A stretch of DNA of 64,000 nucleotides from Stercorarius parasiticus (GCA_013396915.1 VWZL01000824.1:9583-73582), one strand, 5' to 3'; shown: positions 1 to 12,590, counted from the first letter of the stretch. Program-made: numbers and translations. The notes: generated from the letters alone by a model not told the origin.

Positions 1-22
1 ATTAATAATAATAATAATAATG
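1..22. repeat. (TAA)n microsatellite
   Basis: About seven TAA units at the very edge of the window. It may continue further left. Confidence 0.8.
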
Positions 23-51
23 TTAAAAGCCCTCCCTTCCCTTTCCAGCCT

Positions 52-440
52 GTGAAAATCGCGGGGGTGCGATGCTTCCCCCCCTTCCCCCGACGCCGCT
101 CCCGGCAGAGAGGAGAGAGCGCTCCCCCCGCCGGCCCCTGTCCCGGGACGGCTCCCCATCGCCGACAGCGGGGGTTTCTCCCCCAAATAAATCCGGGTTT
201 GGATGTGGGGGGTGTCCTCCCTCCTGCCCCCCCGGGGCTGACCCCTCACCCTCTGCCCGTGCCTTCGTCGCATACCACCATCCCACCTTCTGCTGCTGGG
301 GACAAGTTTCCTGGTTGCGTTAAAAGGCAGCGAGAGGCTGGCGGCGAAAAGGGCTGCTTGGAAAAGAAGCGCCCTCCTACAAACTCCCTTCTTCTTTCCC
401 AAACTCCTTTCTTCTGGAGTTAAAAGCAACTTTTCGGCGC
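52..440. promoter_or_regulatory. CpG- and C-rich segment at the window edge
   Basis: This stretch is markedly GC-rich with clustered CpG, for example around 60-170 and 330-440, unlike the sequence that follows. It may be the shore of a CpG-island promoter of the neighbouring gene. By synteny that gene would be SDC1 on the minus strand, with its 5' end facing PUM2. No SDC1 signal-peptide exon could be recognised, so the link is only an inference. Confidence 0.3.
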
Positions 441-3400
441 TGCCGCGGGTTGGTCTTTGCTCATCTCACCGTAGATAGCACAAAATGAGGCGGGCAACCA
501 TCCTGCAAAAAAAGAGAAAGAAAAATAAAAGGGCTGAATTTTATTACCCTGCTCACAGGGTCAGGGCTGGAGTTCCTGTTCCCTTCCAGGCAATTAAATT
601 GTCTTTTTTTTTTTTTTTCCCTCACATATGTGTGTGTGCCAGCGCATGTTGAAGTGTTGGCTATAAACAATGCGACTGAATGTGTGTGCAAACATCATAA
701 AAAAAAAAAAAGAAAAAGGCAGTTTTTAAGAATTAATACCGCCGCTGGGAGCTGTGGGAGCGCACCCTGGCTGCATGGCCGATGGGCATCGCGGAGCAGC
801 TGCGTGGATGAGGGATGTGGCCAAGCCTGCGGGCATGGGACTGTGCTGCCCCAGGACTGCTCGGGGGGTGGGTACCCAAAAAAGAGCCGTAACTGGTGCT
901 TCCTGGGTGCTCAGAAGTCTCCTGGTGGGTGTTGGTCCATCTCTGCCAGACCCAGGATCCCTTCCCACAGCTGTGGCCCAAAGGCTTCATAGACCTAATT
1001 GGATATTCAATGTGGCTAAAACTGTTGTGATTTTTATCATGTGTCTTTAATTAGCTTGCTTTCTTTCCCTCTCTCTTCAATTACTCATACAGCCTTCCTA
1101 GGAACGACTCCTGCCATGACGTCTTGCCCTCAGGTGAGTCATGGCCACCATGTTCTTCTCCCCGCAATGGGGCTGATGGGGAGAAGATGGTACCCATGGG
1201 GCCCCACAGCCGAGATGGCCACTGGCACGTGAGGTGGCTGGGCAGAATGGTGAGGTGGGGTGGGGAAAGGAGGCAAAATACAAGTCCTGGGGGCACGCGG
1301 GTGGGAGATCAGGCTGCCACTGAGAGATGGACGGGGGGAGGGTGGCCTTTCCGAGCCACATCTTGAACCTGACGCAACCAGAACCTTGGAGATGAGACTT
1401 TGGGGATGGGGCTTGGGACAGAGATGTTTGGCACTGGGGTCTGCAGAGAGTGAGGCTGAAAATGTCACCTGGGCTTGGTGGGCAGGTTGTGACATCCAGC
1501 TGCGACGGTGTACCTGGGAATGGGGAAATGCACGCCGGGCACGGTCACTCTTCTTGGCTGATTGCAGTGTAGCAGAGGCTGGTTTGGCCAAGGCTGCGCC
1601 TGTTGGACCCTTGCAGCCATGGGGGAGGGAGGAAACACTTCCACGAGGAAGTGGAGCAGTGGCAGGGCACCGGTGAGGTTGTGCGACCTCTGGGTGTCAC
1701 GCAAGTGTGGGCGCGCAGGTGTCCGGGGAGGTGGTAGATCAAACGGTGCGGTGGGACTTCCCGCTGGATTTGCTAGAAAACAGTCAGAGCTGGATCGGGA
1801 TGTTCTGGTCAGGATCTGTGAACGGGGCACGAGGAGAACAATGCTGCGTTGGGAAGCCAAGTGTTTTCAGTGACATTCCCGTGCCCTCCGCTTGATCATT
1901 GAAGCATGCGAAGTATTGTGGTTTCACTCAAAAGAGCTCCATGCTGAAAAGCCAGATGAGACTTGTATGGAAAGGAGTTTCTTGGCAGCCCTAAGCTCAG
2001 GGGATGATAGGAGCTGGTTGCCTCTGCCCGGCGCAGTGGAGCTGTGGGGATTTCCCAGAACTGGATCAAGGGCTTCCAGCAGTGTAGCCCAATTGAACTC
2101 AGCCTCCCCCGGGGATAAGGGGCTGGTTTGAACTGTGTCCTGCCATGGGAAGAGGGGAAACGCAGCCGGGGGAGGAATCCAGCCCGCTGCTTCCGCCACC
2201 ACCAGAGGCAAGGGGGGAGCAGGGGTGGCAACTGTTGCTTTTGGGCAACCGCCACCATTCTTCACTGCACTCTGCAGCAGAAGCCATCCTTCCTCGTCCC
2301 CTAATGAACATGAGCATCAAGCAGCAGCAGGAGCCGCCTGCCTGGTTTTCCAGGTGTCAGACCTACCCACGGTAGCATGTGAGGGTGTGGCCACTGTCAC
2401 CCCGTGTCCCCACCTCGCATTTGCCCACCAGCAGCGGTGGAGCCTGCAGAGCAGATGACCACCTCTTCTCCTGAAGCCTGGTGCCATGTGTCTTCGGCTG
2501 GTTTATTAACGGACTGTGACCAGATGGGGTGGGGTTAGAAAAAGCTGATTCTGTTCCAAGTTCCTTGATGAGGGCTGGATCGTCCCTGTGTCACCAAGCT
2601 GGACAGGTTCCCGCATCGCATCTCAGTGACTTCACCTGTTGACAAACTCGTTTGAGGATGTTACGGGCTGATACCTGGGGATGGAGAAAGGGAGTGTATT
2701 CCCTAACACATGGTGGGAGGTTACAGTATATGCAAATATTGAGATTGCATTACGTACGCAATTGTTGCTCCCTACTGGGGCCGTGGACTTGACGGCTCAC
2801 TGCTAATGGGTGCTGTCTCTGGTTGGCTTCAGATAGTTGGCTTCCCTACTGATGGCCATCTTCTCACTTGTTGCTTTTGTGCCAGAGAGAAAACTCTTTT
2901 TTTTTACGCCCTATTTGGTAGCTCAGTTGACTAAAGGGGGATTATAAGAACGGGAAACCCACAGCTCCTTGAGCGTTTCCCTTCTCAGCTATAACATGTA
3001 GACGAGGCTTTGAGTGAAAGCCCCGAAACTGTGTGGGGATTGCTGAGGAGGACAGAGAGCAAAGAGGGTGCCTTCAGACGTACGGGGCAGTTACAGGAAG
3101 TTAAATACATTCAGTTAAGCGCGTTCAGATTGAGTTTGCCCCAGAAACCGCTTGGAGTGAGGTGGGAGATGCACCCGAAACACATGATGGTGTCTGGTAA
3201 GGGCTTGAAGTACTGTCACTGACGTTCCCTTTGGCGTCTGGGTTTTTCCCGTGGATGGTGCCTCAGAACGGTGAGCTGGCAAGGAGAGGTCTTGATCAGT
3301 GGCCTAAAACCTGGGGGTGGAAGAGGAAGGGCCAGGAGGAGGTAGGACAATGCGGCTGGTGGTCTATTTGGAGACTGCAGAGACCAGGAAGGTTTGCAAA

Positions 3401-6400
3401 GTTTCATTCCCTGTTAGCCTGGAGCTTCTCAACTCCTTTCCCTTACAAAGTGCCCCTGGCCAGTGTTTCTATTAGCCGTGGCTCACACCACATCCTTCTC
3501 TTTCTAACTCCGTGCAGTAACAAAAGAGCAATCCGCCCGTTCCTTAAGTCAATACCGAGTGGAAGAACAAGTCTGCGGAGGAAGCAGCCTGGACCTTCAA
3601 CCTTGCGTTACCAAAGCTTCCCTGCCAGCGTGCAACGTTTGGCTTCCCGTCGCTGTGCTCGTTCATCTTCTGGGAGCCCACATGCTGCGGTCCCCCATTC
3701 CAGAGACCGTCACTCTTTGTTCAGGGTGGTAGCACCGAATCCGCTTAACTGTCTTCCCGCCTCCTCCCATGCCTTGGTGAATCCCCTGCAGTTTGTTTTG
3801 GATGTCCTTTTGCACCGATGTAGAAATAATGGATTCCGACCCTTTCAAATGCCGGCTCTGATGGATAGCAGGATCACCTGAACCCACCCACTTGGCTTGC
3901 ACGGTGATATCTGATTTTGCTTGTTCCGTCCGGCCGCCTTTGCAGTGAGTCAGACATCTCTGAGCAATTCCATCTGCCTCCTGGCTCTCGCTCCCAGGAA
4001 GCCAGAGACCAAAGGAGGCTCCCCCCCCACCTCCCGGGCCCACCCCAAGGCGTGGAGCGTGAAGTTCGCCTGAGGGGATGTCTGCTCCCATCTCCTTTCT
4101 TCTCCCCCATGCAATGCTCGGGTGGAAGGCATGACCTTGCTTATTTGGACAGGAAGAAACCTTCTTGCAAAAACTCTGAGGGTTTTTCATTTTTCAGCTT
4201 AAACAATGCAGTGTTTAATGGTCCAAGTGTCAGTGTCGCTGCAGCGTTGGCTTTATAGATACCAACTGCCTCTCCCAAGAGTTTGGTGGCTTTTTTTCTT
4301 CTCCTCCATCCCGTTTCCCTGTGTCCTGCTAATGAGAACTTCTGGGTGGACACTGAAAACTGTATATAAATGTGTCTGTGCCACTAACCAAGTATTTCTC
4401 GACCGAATTTAGCAGAGCTTCCTTTGGCAAAAGCCCAGCTGGCAGTGGTGTGCCACTTTTGTGATGGTTTTCATAAACAGCTGTAATAAAACCAGCTGCA
4501 TATCTTTGCTGCTGCGTGTGAGGGCCTTGTAGGATCCTGCACGCTCGTTAGAGAGAGCCTCAGAGCTGGATTTCGGGGGCTGGTGGATCAAAATCTACGG
4601 AGGGGTTTCCCATTAGCCTCCCTGGGGTTTGGCTGAAGTTATGTGGCTGTTGCCCACAAGGAAAGACCGACTCGCTCTCCCTTAACGAGCTCCTTTGCTG
4701 TAATAGCGGCTGGTGCTTTCACTGTTGAACGATTTCGGCCCGCCAGACTCAGGGCTTGTGGACTAGGCAGGTATTTCTCAAAGCACTCACCTGAATAACC
4801 ACTTCTTTTTTTTTTTTTNTCCTTGCCCAGGGAGAGACTCTCCTGCATTTCTGTGATTCACGTACCCATGTGGTTAACTCGGGACAACTCACTTGCAGTG
4901 ACTAACGCTGGTTTGCCCTGCGTGATCCCTCAACCTCGGCGACCTTAAATAATTTGAGCACGGAGCGGGGTTTGCCCCGGCATGAAAATGAGCACGGAGG
5001 GAAGGGTGTCACCATTCCCAGGAGCGTACAGGTGGGCGGCCACTGTTGCTGGGGGCTTTGGAGAAGAGGGAAGAGGCACAGGGAGGGCAGAGCCCACCTA
5101 TTTCCATGGCATCCCCTGCTTGGTACCTGCTGATTTTCCCTCCGGCAGCCAGCCTGGCTCTTCTGGAGGGGTTTCCATCAACCCTGTGGTCCCAGGAGGG
5201 ACAGGAGCTTTCTGCAGACCTAGACTTGCAGGTGGGATTCCTGAGCTGCAAACCCTCTGACCGCGGATGAGAAGTTGGACCCTTCATAGCTGCCTGTCAT
5301 CTTGCAAAACGGGGCGGGGGCTGTGATCCGTAGCGCCTTTTCAGTGCCTCGATGACCGCCGTGAGAATAAAAATACGTATCGTTTTAATCCTACAGCTGG
5401 CTCTGGCAGTGCCACAGAGACCCATTATTTGCCTGGGAGAGGTGGGGACTGCAGGTCAAATGAGGTATAATCTCTTCTCAAAGGACTTCTCTATTTTCTC
5501 CGTGTATTCGGAGGAATACATTTGTGACAGAGGCTTCTGGATGCTCAAATAACTCACATCATAGAACTTTAATAAAAGTTCTCCTTGTGGGGTGTGGTGC
5601 CTGTTTCTCTCTGACCATACCAAATACACAGTGTAGTCTTGGACTCAGCCATCAGTTTTCACGAAAACCAGTGGTGTACGGTTAAAAAGTTCCAAATGAA
5701 GGCGAAAACTCAAGAGTTTTAACCAAAATACAGAAGTATTCCGTCCACGTGAAAGACGTTAACTGTATGATTCCACACTGTCACTTTTAAACAGCCAAGT
5801 GACTCGGGTTAGGTGCTTCTGCTACACGGAGAATTTGAGTGAGCACGTATAGCTCCAGGAATTCTGCCAAAGCGGGTTTAATACTCCTACGTATGCAAAA
5901 AAGCTGTGGCCTTGGAAGAAGCAGCTGCTGCAGCAGAGCGCTCGTGAGAGCAGGGTTAGGCTGCATCAGAGCTTTCCGTTCCATTTCAGTAACCGCCGGT
6001 CAGAACAGACATTTACAACATTGTGAAAAACACTATTTATTTTTTTTCCTTTTCATCAGGCTGATGTGATCTGGACCCCAGGCTCGACGAGGGTCCCTGA
6101 GGAATGCTGCTCTTGGGCTAACTTCAGGTTTTAGCGCTTACTCTCGCTCGCAAGCGTGACTACGCCGTGAATTTGCTATGATATAACGTACAGGTTTTCT
6201 TCCTGATTAACCAAAAGGATGCGTCTTGTTGTAATTATCATCCTTCATTTAGCATTTCGAGGCCACTTACCCATTTCCGCCGATATTGGCTGTCTCAGGG
6301 CTGTGTACTGCACTGCTGCATCCCTCCAGGCGGTACAAGTGTCTCTCAGCCCTTGCTGTCATAGCGTTGATTCATCCATTGGTTCCCCACCCATCTTGTT

Positions 6401-6633
6401 TCATCCTGGACCTTCTCACGCCCTCATTAGGAGAACGCCTTTGCTCGGCTCCCGTTGTCCCCCCACCTGGCAGCGGGGTCGGTGTAAGCCCTACCCCAGG
6501 TAGGTTTGTGCTCCTGTGCCCCGGGGATGGAGCTGGGGCAAGGCTGGAGCCGAGACCAAGCTGTGCTTGGTCATCAGCGAGCGTTACTGGTGATTAACCA
6601 CCACCACGGGGACATCTGCTGGACACCCCCAGT
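441..6633. other. Intergenic, no gene recognised
   Basis: GC-moderate intergenic DNA. Open frames up to about 216 codons occur on both strands, but none shows a conserved domain or paired splice sites, and they overlap one another in several frames, as expected for stop-poor GC-rich sequence. It contains a single N at 4819 after a T-run. Confidence 0.6.
4819..4819. other. Single ambiguous base
   Basis: One N immediately after a T-run in intergenic DNA, likely a base-calling or polishing failure in the homopolymer. Confidence 0.9.
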
Positions 6634-7106
6634 GCAAGAGAGACAGGGCACTACTGGAGAGAGTCCAGCGTAGGGCAACAAAGATGACTGAGGGACTGGA
6701 GCATCTCCCTTATGAGGAAAGGCTGAGAGAGCTGGGACTCTTTATGCTCGAGAAGAGAAGGCTGAGGGGAGACCTTATGAACGTTTACAAGTATCTAAAG
6801 GGTGGGTTTAAGGAGGATGGAGCCAGACTCTTTTCAGTGGTTCCCAGTAACAGGACGAGGGGTAACGGGCACAAGCCGAAACATAGGAAGTTCTGAACAA
6901 ATATGAGAAAAACTTCTTTAGGGTGAGGGTGACAGAGCACTGGCACAGGCTGCCCAGGGAGGTTGTGGGGTCCCCTTCTCTGGAGACTTTCACGACCCGC
7001 CTGGATGCAGTCCTGAGTGATGTGCTCTAGGCAATCCTGCTTTAGCAGGGGATTGGACTAGATGATCTCTAGAGGTCCGTCCCGACTCTGAAAAATTCCG
7101 TGATCT
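6634..7106 (+). mobile_element. CR1 LINE fragment A, 3' end
   Basis: This is the classic 3' portion of a CR1 non-LTR retrotransposon: GGAGAGAGTCCAGCGTAGGG, then TGAGGAAAGGCTGAGAGAGC, and near the end TTGGACTAGATGATCTCTAG with a degraded terminal repeat (TTCCGTGATCT). It is truncated at the 5' end, as is typical of CR1, and interrupted by stops and small indels, so it is an old, inactive copy. Confidence 0.95.
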
Positions 7107-7624
7107 GCCCAGGTGGGAGGCAGGGTGCACGGCCGGAGGGAGGAGAGCACAAGAGGAGACATTGATGGGTGCGGAACTGGAAGACAGGAGGGGAGGGAGG
7201 GCTGTAACCCCAGCTGGGCTATGGGGTGGGTTTCTGCAGTGTTGACCTACATGTCCACGGGGGAGAGAGGACCTACGTGTCCATGGGGGAGAGAGATGGG
7301 GTTTTACCTGGGGTTTAAGCTTTATGTGGCGTGTCTGCACGCTGCCTGCCCTGCTCTGAGCAGCACTAACTCTGGCAGGGTGAGCGCAGATATTTTAATT
7401 GCTTAATTTTTTCAACTTTTTTTGCTTCCTCCTTCTTAAAGTTTGATTTCTTTTTAGGTGATTGCGAAGTCAGCTGTACTTCACAGGGAGGCCTGGAGTG
7501 GAGGTTTTGCTGTGCAGAATGGTGTCTTTTTAATAGTACTATCTTTTAAAGATACCACTGGGTTCCCAAGGTGCTCCTTCTCCCTTCCCCCTCTCCTTCT
7601 CCCAGTATTTATAATCCAAAAAAA
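7107..7624. other. Short intergenic gap with a 26-bp tandem duplication
   Basis: It lies between two CR1 copies. A two-copy imperfect repeat with 26-bp period occupies 7245-7296, each unit starting ACCTAC and ending GGGGGAGAGAG. Nothing else is recognised. Confidence 0.6.
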
Positions 7625-8010
7625 CATAGAATTGTTAGGGTTGGAAGAGACTTAAAGATCATCTAGTTCCTGCCATGGGCAGGGACACCTCCCACTAGAT
7701 CAGGTGTCTCAGAGCCCCATCCAGCCTGGCCTTGGACACTTCCAGGGACGCGGCTTCCACCTCTCTGGGCAACCTGTTGCAGTGTCTCACCACCCTCATG
7801 GTGAAGAACTTCTTCCTAACGTCCAGTCTGAATCGTCCCATCTCTAGTTTTAATCCATTCCCTCTAGTCCTACCATTACCCAACATCCGAAAAAGTCCCT
7901 CACCAGCTTTCTCGTAGGCCCCCTTAAGATACTAGTAGGCCACTCTAAGGTCTCCTTGGAGCCTTCTTTTCTCCAGACTGAACAACCCCAACTCTCTCAG
8001 TCTGTCCATC
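7625..8010 (-). mobile_element. CR1 LINE fragment B, 3' end
   Basis: A reverse-oriented CR1 3' end. The plus strand begins CATAGAATTGTTAGGGTTGG and runs through GCCCCATCCAGCCTGGCCTT to ACCCCAACTCTCTCAGTCTG. It is 5' truncated to about 385 bp and has mutated reading frames. It faces fragment A about 0.5 kb away in the opposite orientation. Confidence 0.95.
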
Positions 8011-10559
8011 AATCATGATGGTTGTTTATTATGTGGTGGTTACAGCAGCTTTGAGCATGTGGTGGGGATGTCTATGCTTGCTTTCTCCATCTCTCATCCC
8101 ATCCTATAATGCAACACAAAGCTCTTCTCACTCCCACCCCCAACAAACCCCTTGGGCCTCTTCCTGCCTTTTATTCCCTCCCTTCCCCTTTTAACCACTG
8201 ATGTATAAAAAGTTGCGTATTGGTTTCTGGTACCCTCTGGCTGAGGAGACCCGTTGTCTATATGAAGGTGTCCGGTGCCATCTTAGATGTCCTTCTGGAG
8301 TAGAAGGTAGAGGCTAGGCTGAGGCAACCTCCTAGGAGATGTTCACCTGCCTTGTCCAGGTGTCTGGGATGCTCGAGGGTCTCTCAAATGGCAGTGGATA
8401 CCTAGGCAGGCAGCGGGATCTGTTCCCAGTGGATGTGTCTGCGTGGAAGTGTCTACCCTTAAAGAGAAGTGGTTTTAAACTGGGACGGTGTCTCCTCCAT
8501 AGCCCTGCTGATGGAGCGTAGCTGTATGACCCTCGTGGGAGTATCCCTCGTACCCCTTCTCAAAGCGGGCAGCGTGAGGGGTTGCAGCGCTTCACAGGAG
8601 CGTGGAGTGGGTGACCTTTAACGCCCTGATCAGACCTCCGGGCTTTGGGTTCCCCACGTGTGGAGGGGGCGGCACAGGGGGAAGGGCTGGATGAGAGCCC
8701 CTTTCCCAGCAGGATGCGAGCTTGCATGACTCCCAAACTGGGATGAATAATCAAACCCTTGCTTCTCCTGAGACACATGACATTTCAAGGAAATGGGAGG
8801 CATCATGTGAATTTTGGAGTTCTTAAGATAGCCAGTTTTCAAACAAAAAGGCTTTTTAAGAGCCAAATGGCCTAGCTGAATGAGATCAGTGTGTAGCCTG
8901 GAGCTCTGACAGGGGTGAACTCTGCTCTGTTCATCCCATCCCTCCACGCAGGGGGTTGGAATTGACCTGTAGCTTGCATCGAGTTTGTCCAGCCTCGGCT
9001 CTTCAGCCCTCTGTAATCCTTGCTTAACGAGCGATTGCTCCGATTGTTGTACCAGCCGCTGGAAGCCAGGTTACATACAAAGGTGTGGAGCAGGGAACAG
9101 CACTGAGACAGACCCACCAGACCTGAGCCCAATGGAGAAGCAACTGGGCTGAACCCCAAGATCCAAGCTTGTATGAGCAGCCGATCTCCTGAAACCTCTC
9201 CTCCTGGATTCATTCGGGGCAAGGGAGAGAACTGCAAATGCATTTTAATGCTGTATTTCAGCTCTCTTAGAGAAAGGGACATAAGGATTACGCAGGGGAG
9301 GAAAGAGAGGTCTTCATTCCCACCAGGGAACCTCTAACTTCTGGTTCTCCTGAGGCAGACAAGAAAAGGGTGCCTACATTTGCACTCGTGGGAGAAGAGA
9401 ATCTGGCTGTAAAGGTGCTGTCACCATCCCCCTCGCTGGTCAGGCTGGCTGGTGCCTTCTGCCACCACCTTCCTCTGTGCCGCCCTTGCCACAACACTCC
9501 CCTTTCTTGCAGTTTCCCCTGTCCCTCAGTAAGCACTTGTAGATCTTTGGGGACCTTTATTTTGGGACCTGCTTTACGTGACACCTGAAACAGCTTCTGT
9601 AGTGCTGTGAAAAGCCCTTTGAGGGGAGCAGACTGTGGTCCTGCAGCCTCAGAGGACGCAGCAAACTCGACCTCTACGGAGAGGGACCTCAGCAGGTTTG
9701 GCCAACTCCTCGCCAGTCCCCACCGGTGACATTCCTCTGCAGCAGCTGAGGACCAGGGCAGCTCCGCGCTGCTGTGGGGACACACGATCCGTAGCCAGCA
9801 ACCGAAGGGAGCGTTTGTGAAACCGTAGCGTGTGAACCTGCCTTGTCATCGGCAGCCAAGCGGGCTGCGGTCCCCAAACAGCCTCCACCACCTCAGCACT
9901 GTCATGCCAGGGAAGGGTTGTCTCCCTCCCTGCCCGCCTTGGGCTTGGCTGGGAAAGGATCCGCAGCGGAGCCGGGGAAGGGCTGCGGTGCCGAGCAGCT
10001 GCCAGGAAATCTGAACCCTCCAGGCAGGTCTGAAGCTCCAAAGAAGCTCATTAGGGGCTGCTCAGCTCAGCTCAGCGAGGGGTTTCTCCCTGCCCTATGG
10101 TCTGGTACGTCAGCTCTGTCACCCGCAGCATGCCCCTGACTCCCGTTTGCAGATCTGGGTTCTTTAGGGATCCGTAGGTTCCGTGTGAGCAGAGGAGGAA
10201 GAGGCAGAAACCCTCTTGTGCCCAGAGTACTACCGCTGGTGAGAGAGCGAACATTTTATTCCTACATTTGTTCTTACTAATGAAACAAAGAGGGTCTTTA
10301 GGTCTTCCTACATTTCAGCTGCTATATAAAAAGCCTCTGGAGCATTTCCGATCTGTTAATGATGGGGGAAACACTGCTCCCAAGATATATTTCGCACTAA
10401 GCGAGTCTGGGAGAAGCGAGGTGGAGACAAGGATCTGGAGAGCAGAACCTACCCACTCCCACCCACCTGCGTTAGGACTCATGCTCCATCTTGCGCTGTT
10501 GGTGATGCAACGAACGGTTCAAGCTATGCTAAAAGCCCAGCCCAAATTCAGGAGCAGAA
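8011..10559. other. Intergenic, no gene recognised
   Basis: Unique-looking sequence without supported exons, RNA genes or recognisable repeats. Open frames of up to 165 codons overlap in several frames and show no domain. Confidence 0.6.
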
Positions 10560-10569
10560 AGTGAACCCG

Positions 10570-10728
10570 CCCAGCTCCTTGTGGTTAGGACATACTCCTC
10601 TGAAGCGAGGGAGGTGGGTTCAAAACCCCGAGGCTGATAAAGGAAATGAATTCAAGCATCTCATTTGCTGTGCAAGTTCCCCAACCACAGAGCCAGTCAG
10701 GCAAAAGGAGGAGGCTCCGTCCAAAGGG
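10570..10728 (+). repeat. Old tRNA-derived SINE-like relic
   Basis: 10582-10590 (TGGTTAGGA) resembles a pol III A box. 10617-10627 (GGTTCAAAACC) matches the B box consensus at normal spacing. The intervening arms do not fold into a clean tRNA: the T stem is broken and U33 is missing. The second half reads in reverse like another A/B-box half, with AACCACAGAGCC near 10684. This pattern resembles ancient amniote tRNA-derived SINEs. Family assignment is not possible by eye. Confidence 0.4.
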
Positions 10729-12154
10729 CTGATGGAGGGAACACCAGCACTTCAGTTAAACCCGTATGCTTGGTCTTCCCTACCGGCTCTCTGCCTCGAT
10801 GCAGGGTGGTGGCTTCCCGACAGCCTCTGTGTTCTCAAACTTAGTATGAAACGTTGGGATTTGGTTCACCGTCTTGGAGAAAGCAGTTGCCTCCTCTCCT
10901 TAACCCGCACCAGCAGGGAAAAGCCCATGTACTGTATTGGCTCTGGAGGGCTATCAACACCCTATGGACATCCTTCCATCCCTTTCACCTGGGAGGACAC
11001 CACCGATGACTGGTCTTTCCATGATAATGGTGCTGGTTTCTAACCCCTCCTGCTGACACAGAGGGGGTACCTGGGCTGCTCTGCCACACAGGAGTGCTGA
11101 CACCCCAGGCTCCTTCTGCAGCATCACTCAGATGATCTCTTCCTGGGTGGCAGGATCCACGTTTGCTAACTTCTCCTGAACCTCTCCAGCCCAATTCTGC
11201 ACACTAGCCCTTAAGGAAACACAGGAGAGACTTCAAATTGAAACTCTTCAGGCAGAGTAACACATTGCCTGTATCACACCCTCATCAAAACATCAGTATT
11301 GCTCATGGACTAATGAGACTTTTGTGATTGCTTCAAGCGCTACCAGTAGCTCGGTCAGATGTGAACCTTAGTGTTAAACTGAGAGACACTCCTACCCTGT
11401 TGTGGGCTGGGGCAGCCGAGATCAGATACAGCATGTGTGGTTCCCCCCCCCCTCCCCTTTCCTTCCTCAAGCAGCAACACGGAACTACATCATCCATCAT
11501 CACTGAGCAAAGCTACAAAATGATCTGCCATGCTCAGGACACACAACGACCAGCCACCGTGGTATAAAATTAATTCAGCGTTAGAGCACCGCAGCTGACC
11601 CGACTGCAACCCTTCAGCAGCAAACTGCTTTTCTGTTGAGTTCGCACTGGGTCTTCTCCCCAGGCGCACGACTTCCAGGCAATCTGCAATTTTAATTCCA
11701 GACCAATTCTAGACCAATCATTAGATCTTGAAATGCTTTTGCAATTGTTCTCTCAGCTTTACTTCCCTGAATGACACGGTGGGACTCGTCACCTCACTGT
11801 TTACCCATTTTCCTAGTTAACTAGTGTGTTGAACATCAAACATCCTCATGGAACGAAACTGATTGAGAGATCAACCCCATGACCACACTACTATGCGGGG
11901 AGTCATGAGCGTCTCTTCAAATGCCTGCCCGTTGGAGCAGCGGGAAGAAGAGTGACTGAACTGGTTTCTGGATCTCCATCAGCACTCTAAACCATCTGGA
12001 CATTATGCCCCCAGAAACCTCAATCTTCCCCATACTCTGATGAAAAACTATCAGTGGATCGAGCCGTCAGCGAGGGAGGCAATAGTATGGTTGTTCTGTC
12101 CATAAGGGGCCACTTAGGTGAGATATTTTACCACCACAAAGCAGATCCACTCAC
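10729..12154. other. Intergenic, no gene recognised
   Basis: No supported gene. It contains a 10-C run near 11445. The sequence just downstream (minus-strand sense) of the exon-like segment has no obvious partner exon. Confidence 0.5.
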
Positions 12155-12301
12155 CTTGAGCTAAAAATGGTCCTTTGAAAATATCCTGGGCAGTAACAGA
12201 AACGAGCGCGGATCCAGCGATGCCACTGACCACTAACAATTCTAGCCAGGAACTCATCCTGGATCCAGCAGTGGGTGAAGAACCTGTCATCAGGCTGTAG
12301 C
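12155..12301 (-). other. Exon-like segment downstream of PUM2, unidentified
   Basis: A 147-nt minus-strand segment lies between an acceptor-like ATCTTTCCAG and a strong CAAG/GTGAGT donor. Two of its three forward frames are open. In one, two Met codons (12290-12288 and 12257-12255) lead into a hydrophobic run, SSWLELLVVSGIAGSALVSV, resembling a signal peptide or membrane segment, then TAQDIFKGPFLAQ up to the donor. I do not recognise the protein. It could be a chance ORF, a repeat-derived exon, a PUM2 alternative terminal exon, or an exon of the next gene on this strand. Confidence 0.25.
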
Positions 12302-12310
12302 CTGGAAAGA

Positions 12311-12316
12311 TTTATT
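12311..12316 (-). terminator. Candidate distal poly(A) signal AATAAA
   Basis: A minus-strand AATAAA lies about 3.0 kb past the PUM2 stop. It would place cleavage near 12295, inside the exon-like segment at 12155-12301, so the two interpretations compete. Cleavage nearer 12580 would need a non-canonical signal. Confidence 0.3.
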
Positions 12317-12590
12317 TTTTTTTTAGTAAGATAATATGAAAGTTTAGCTACTCAGAACTAGCCTCTGGAAACTTAATGATCTAATAACAGGGTTCTTCAA
12401 CAGTTGACCGATTCCCATCAGGTCACTAGAAATGAGTAGGACCTTTGCGAAGGTGAGCTCCACAGATAGCAGACAAGTCGTGCAACTGAGAATATAAAGA
12501 ATGGCTGGCTTCCTACAGGAAAAACACAAGACCAGACGTATTTCACACAGTGTTATTCACACATTTTCATTTTGTTTTTTTTTTTTACAG

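Noticed and set aside
1144..1170. Perfect Kozak-like GCCACCATG
   Set aside because: The frame it opens stops after eight codons; no gene follows.
2915..2985. tRNA-like A box (GGTAGCTCAGTTGA)
   Set aside because: No B box or T-arm follows; likely coincidence.
3231..3881. 216-codon plus-strand open frame
   Set aside because: Low-complexity composition, overlapping open frames on the other strand, no recognisable domain or regulatory context.
10561..11043. 160-codon plus-strand open frame
   Set aside because: It overlaps the SINE-like relic, has no domain, no conserved motif and no splice context; it is consistent with chance.
12344..12529. 61-codon minus-strand open frame next to the exon-like segment
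   Set aside because: It has no codon-usage or domain support, and lies in the transition from the inferred 3' UTR to intergenic DNA.
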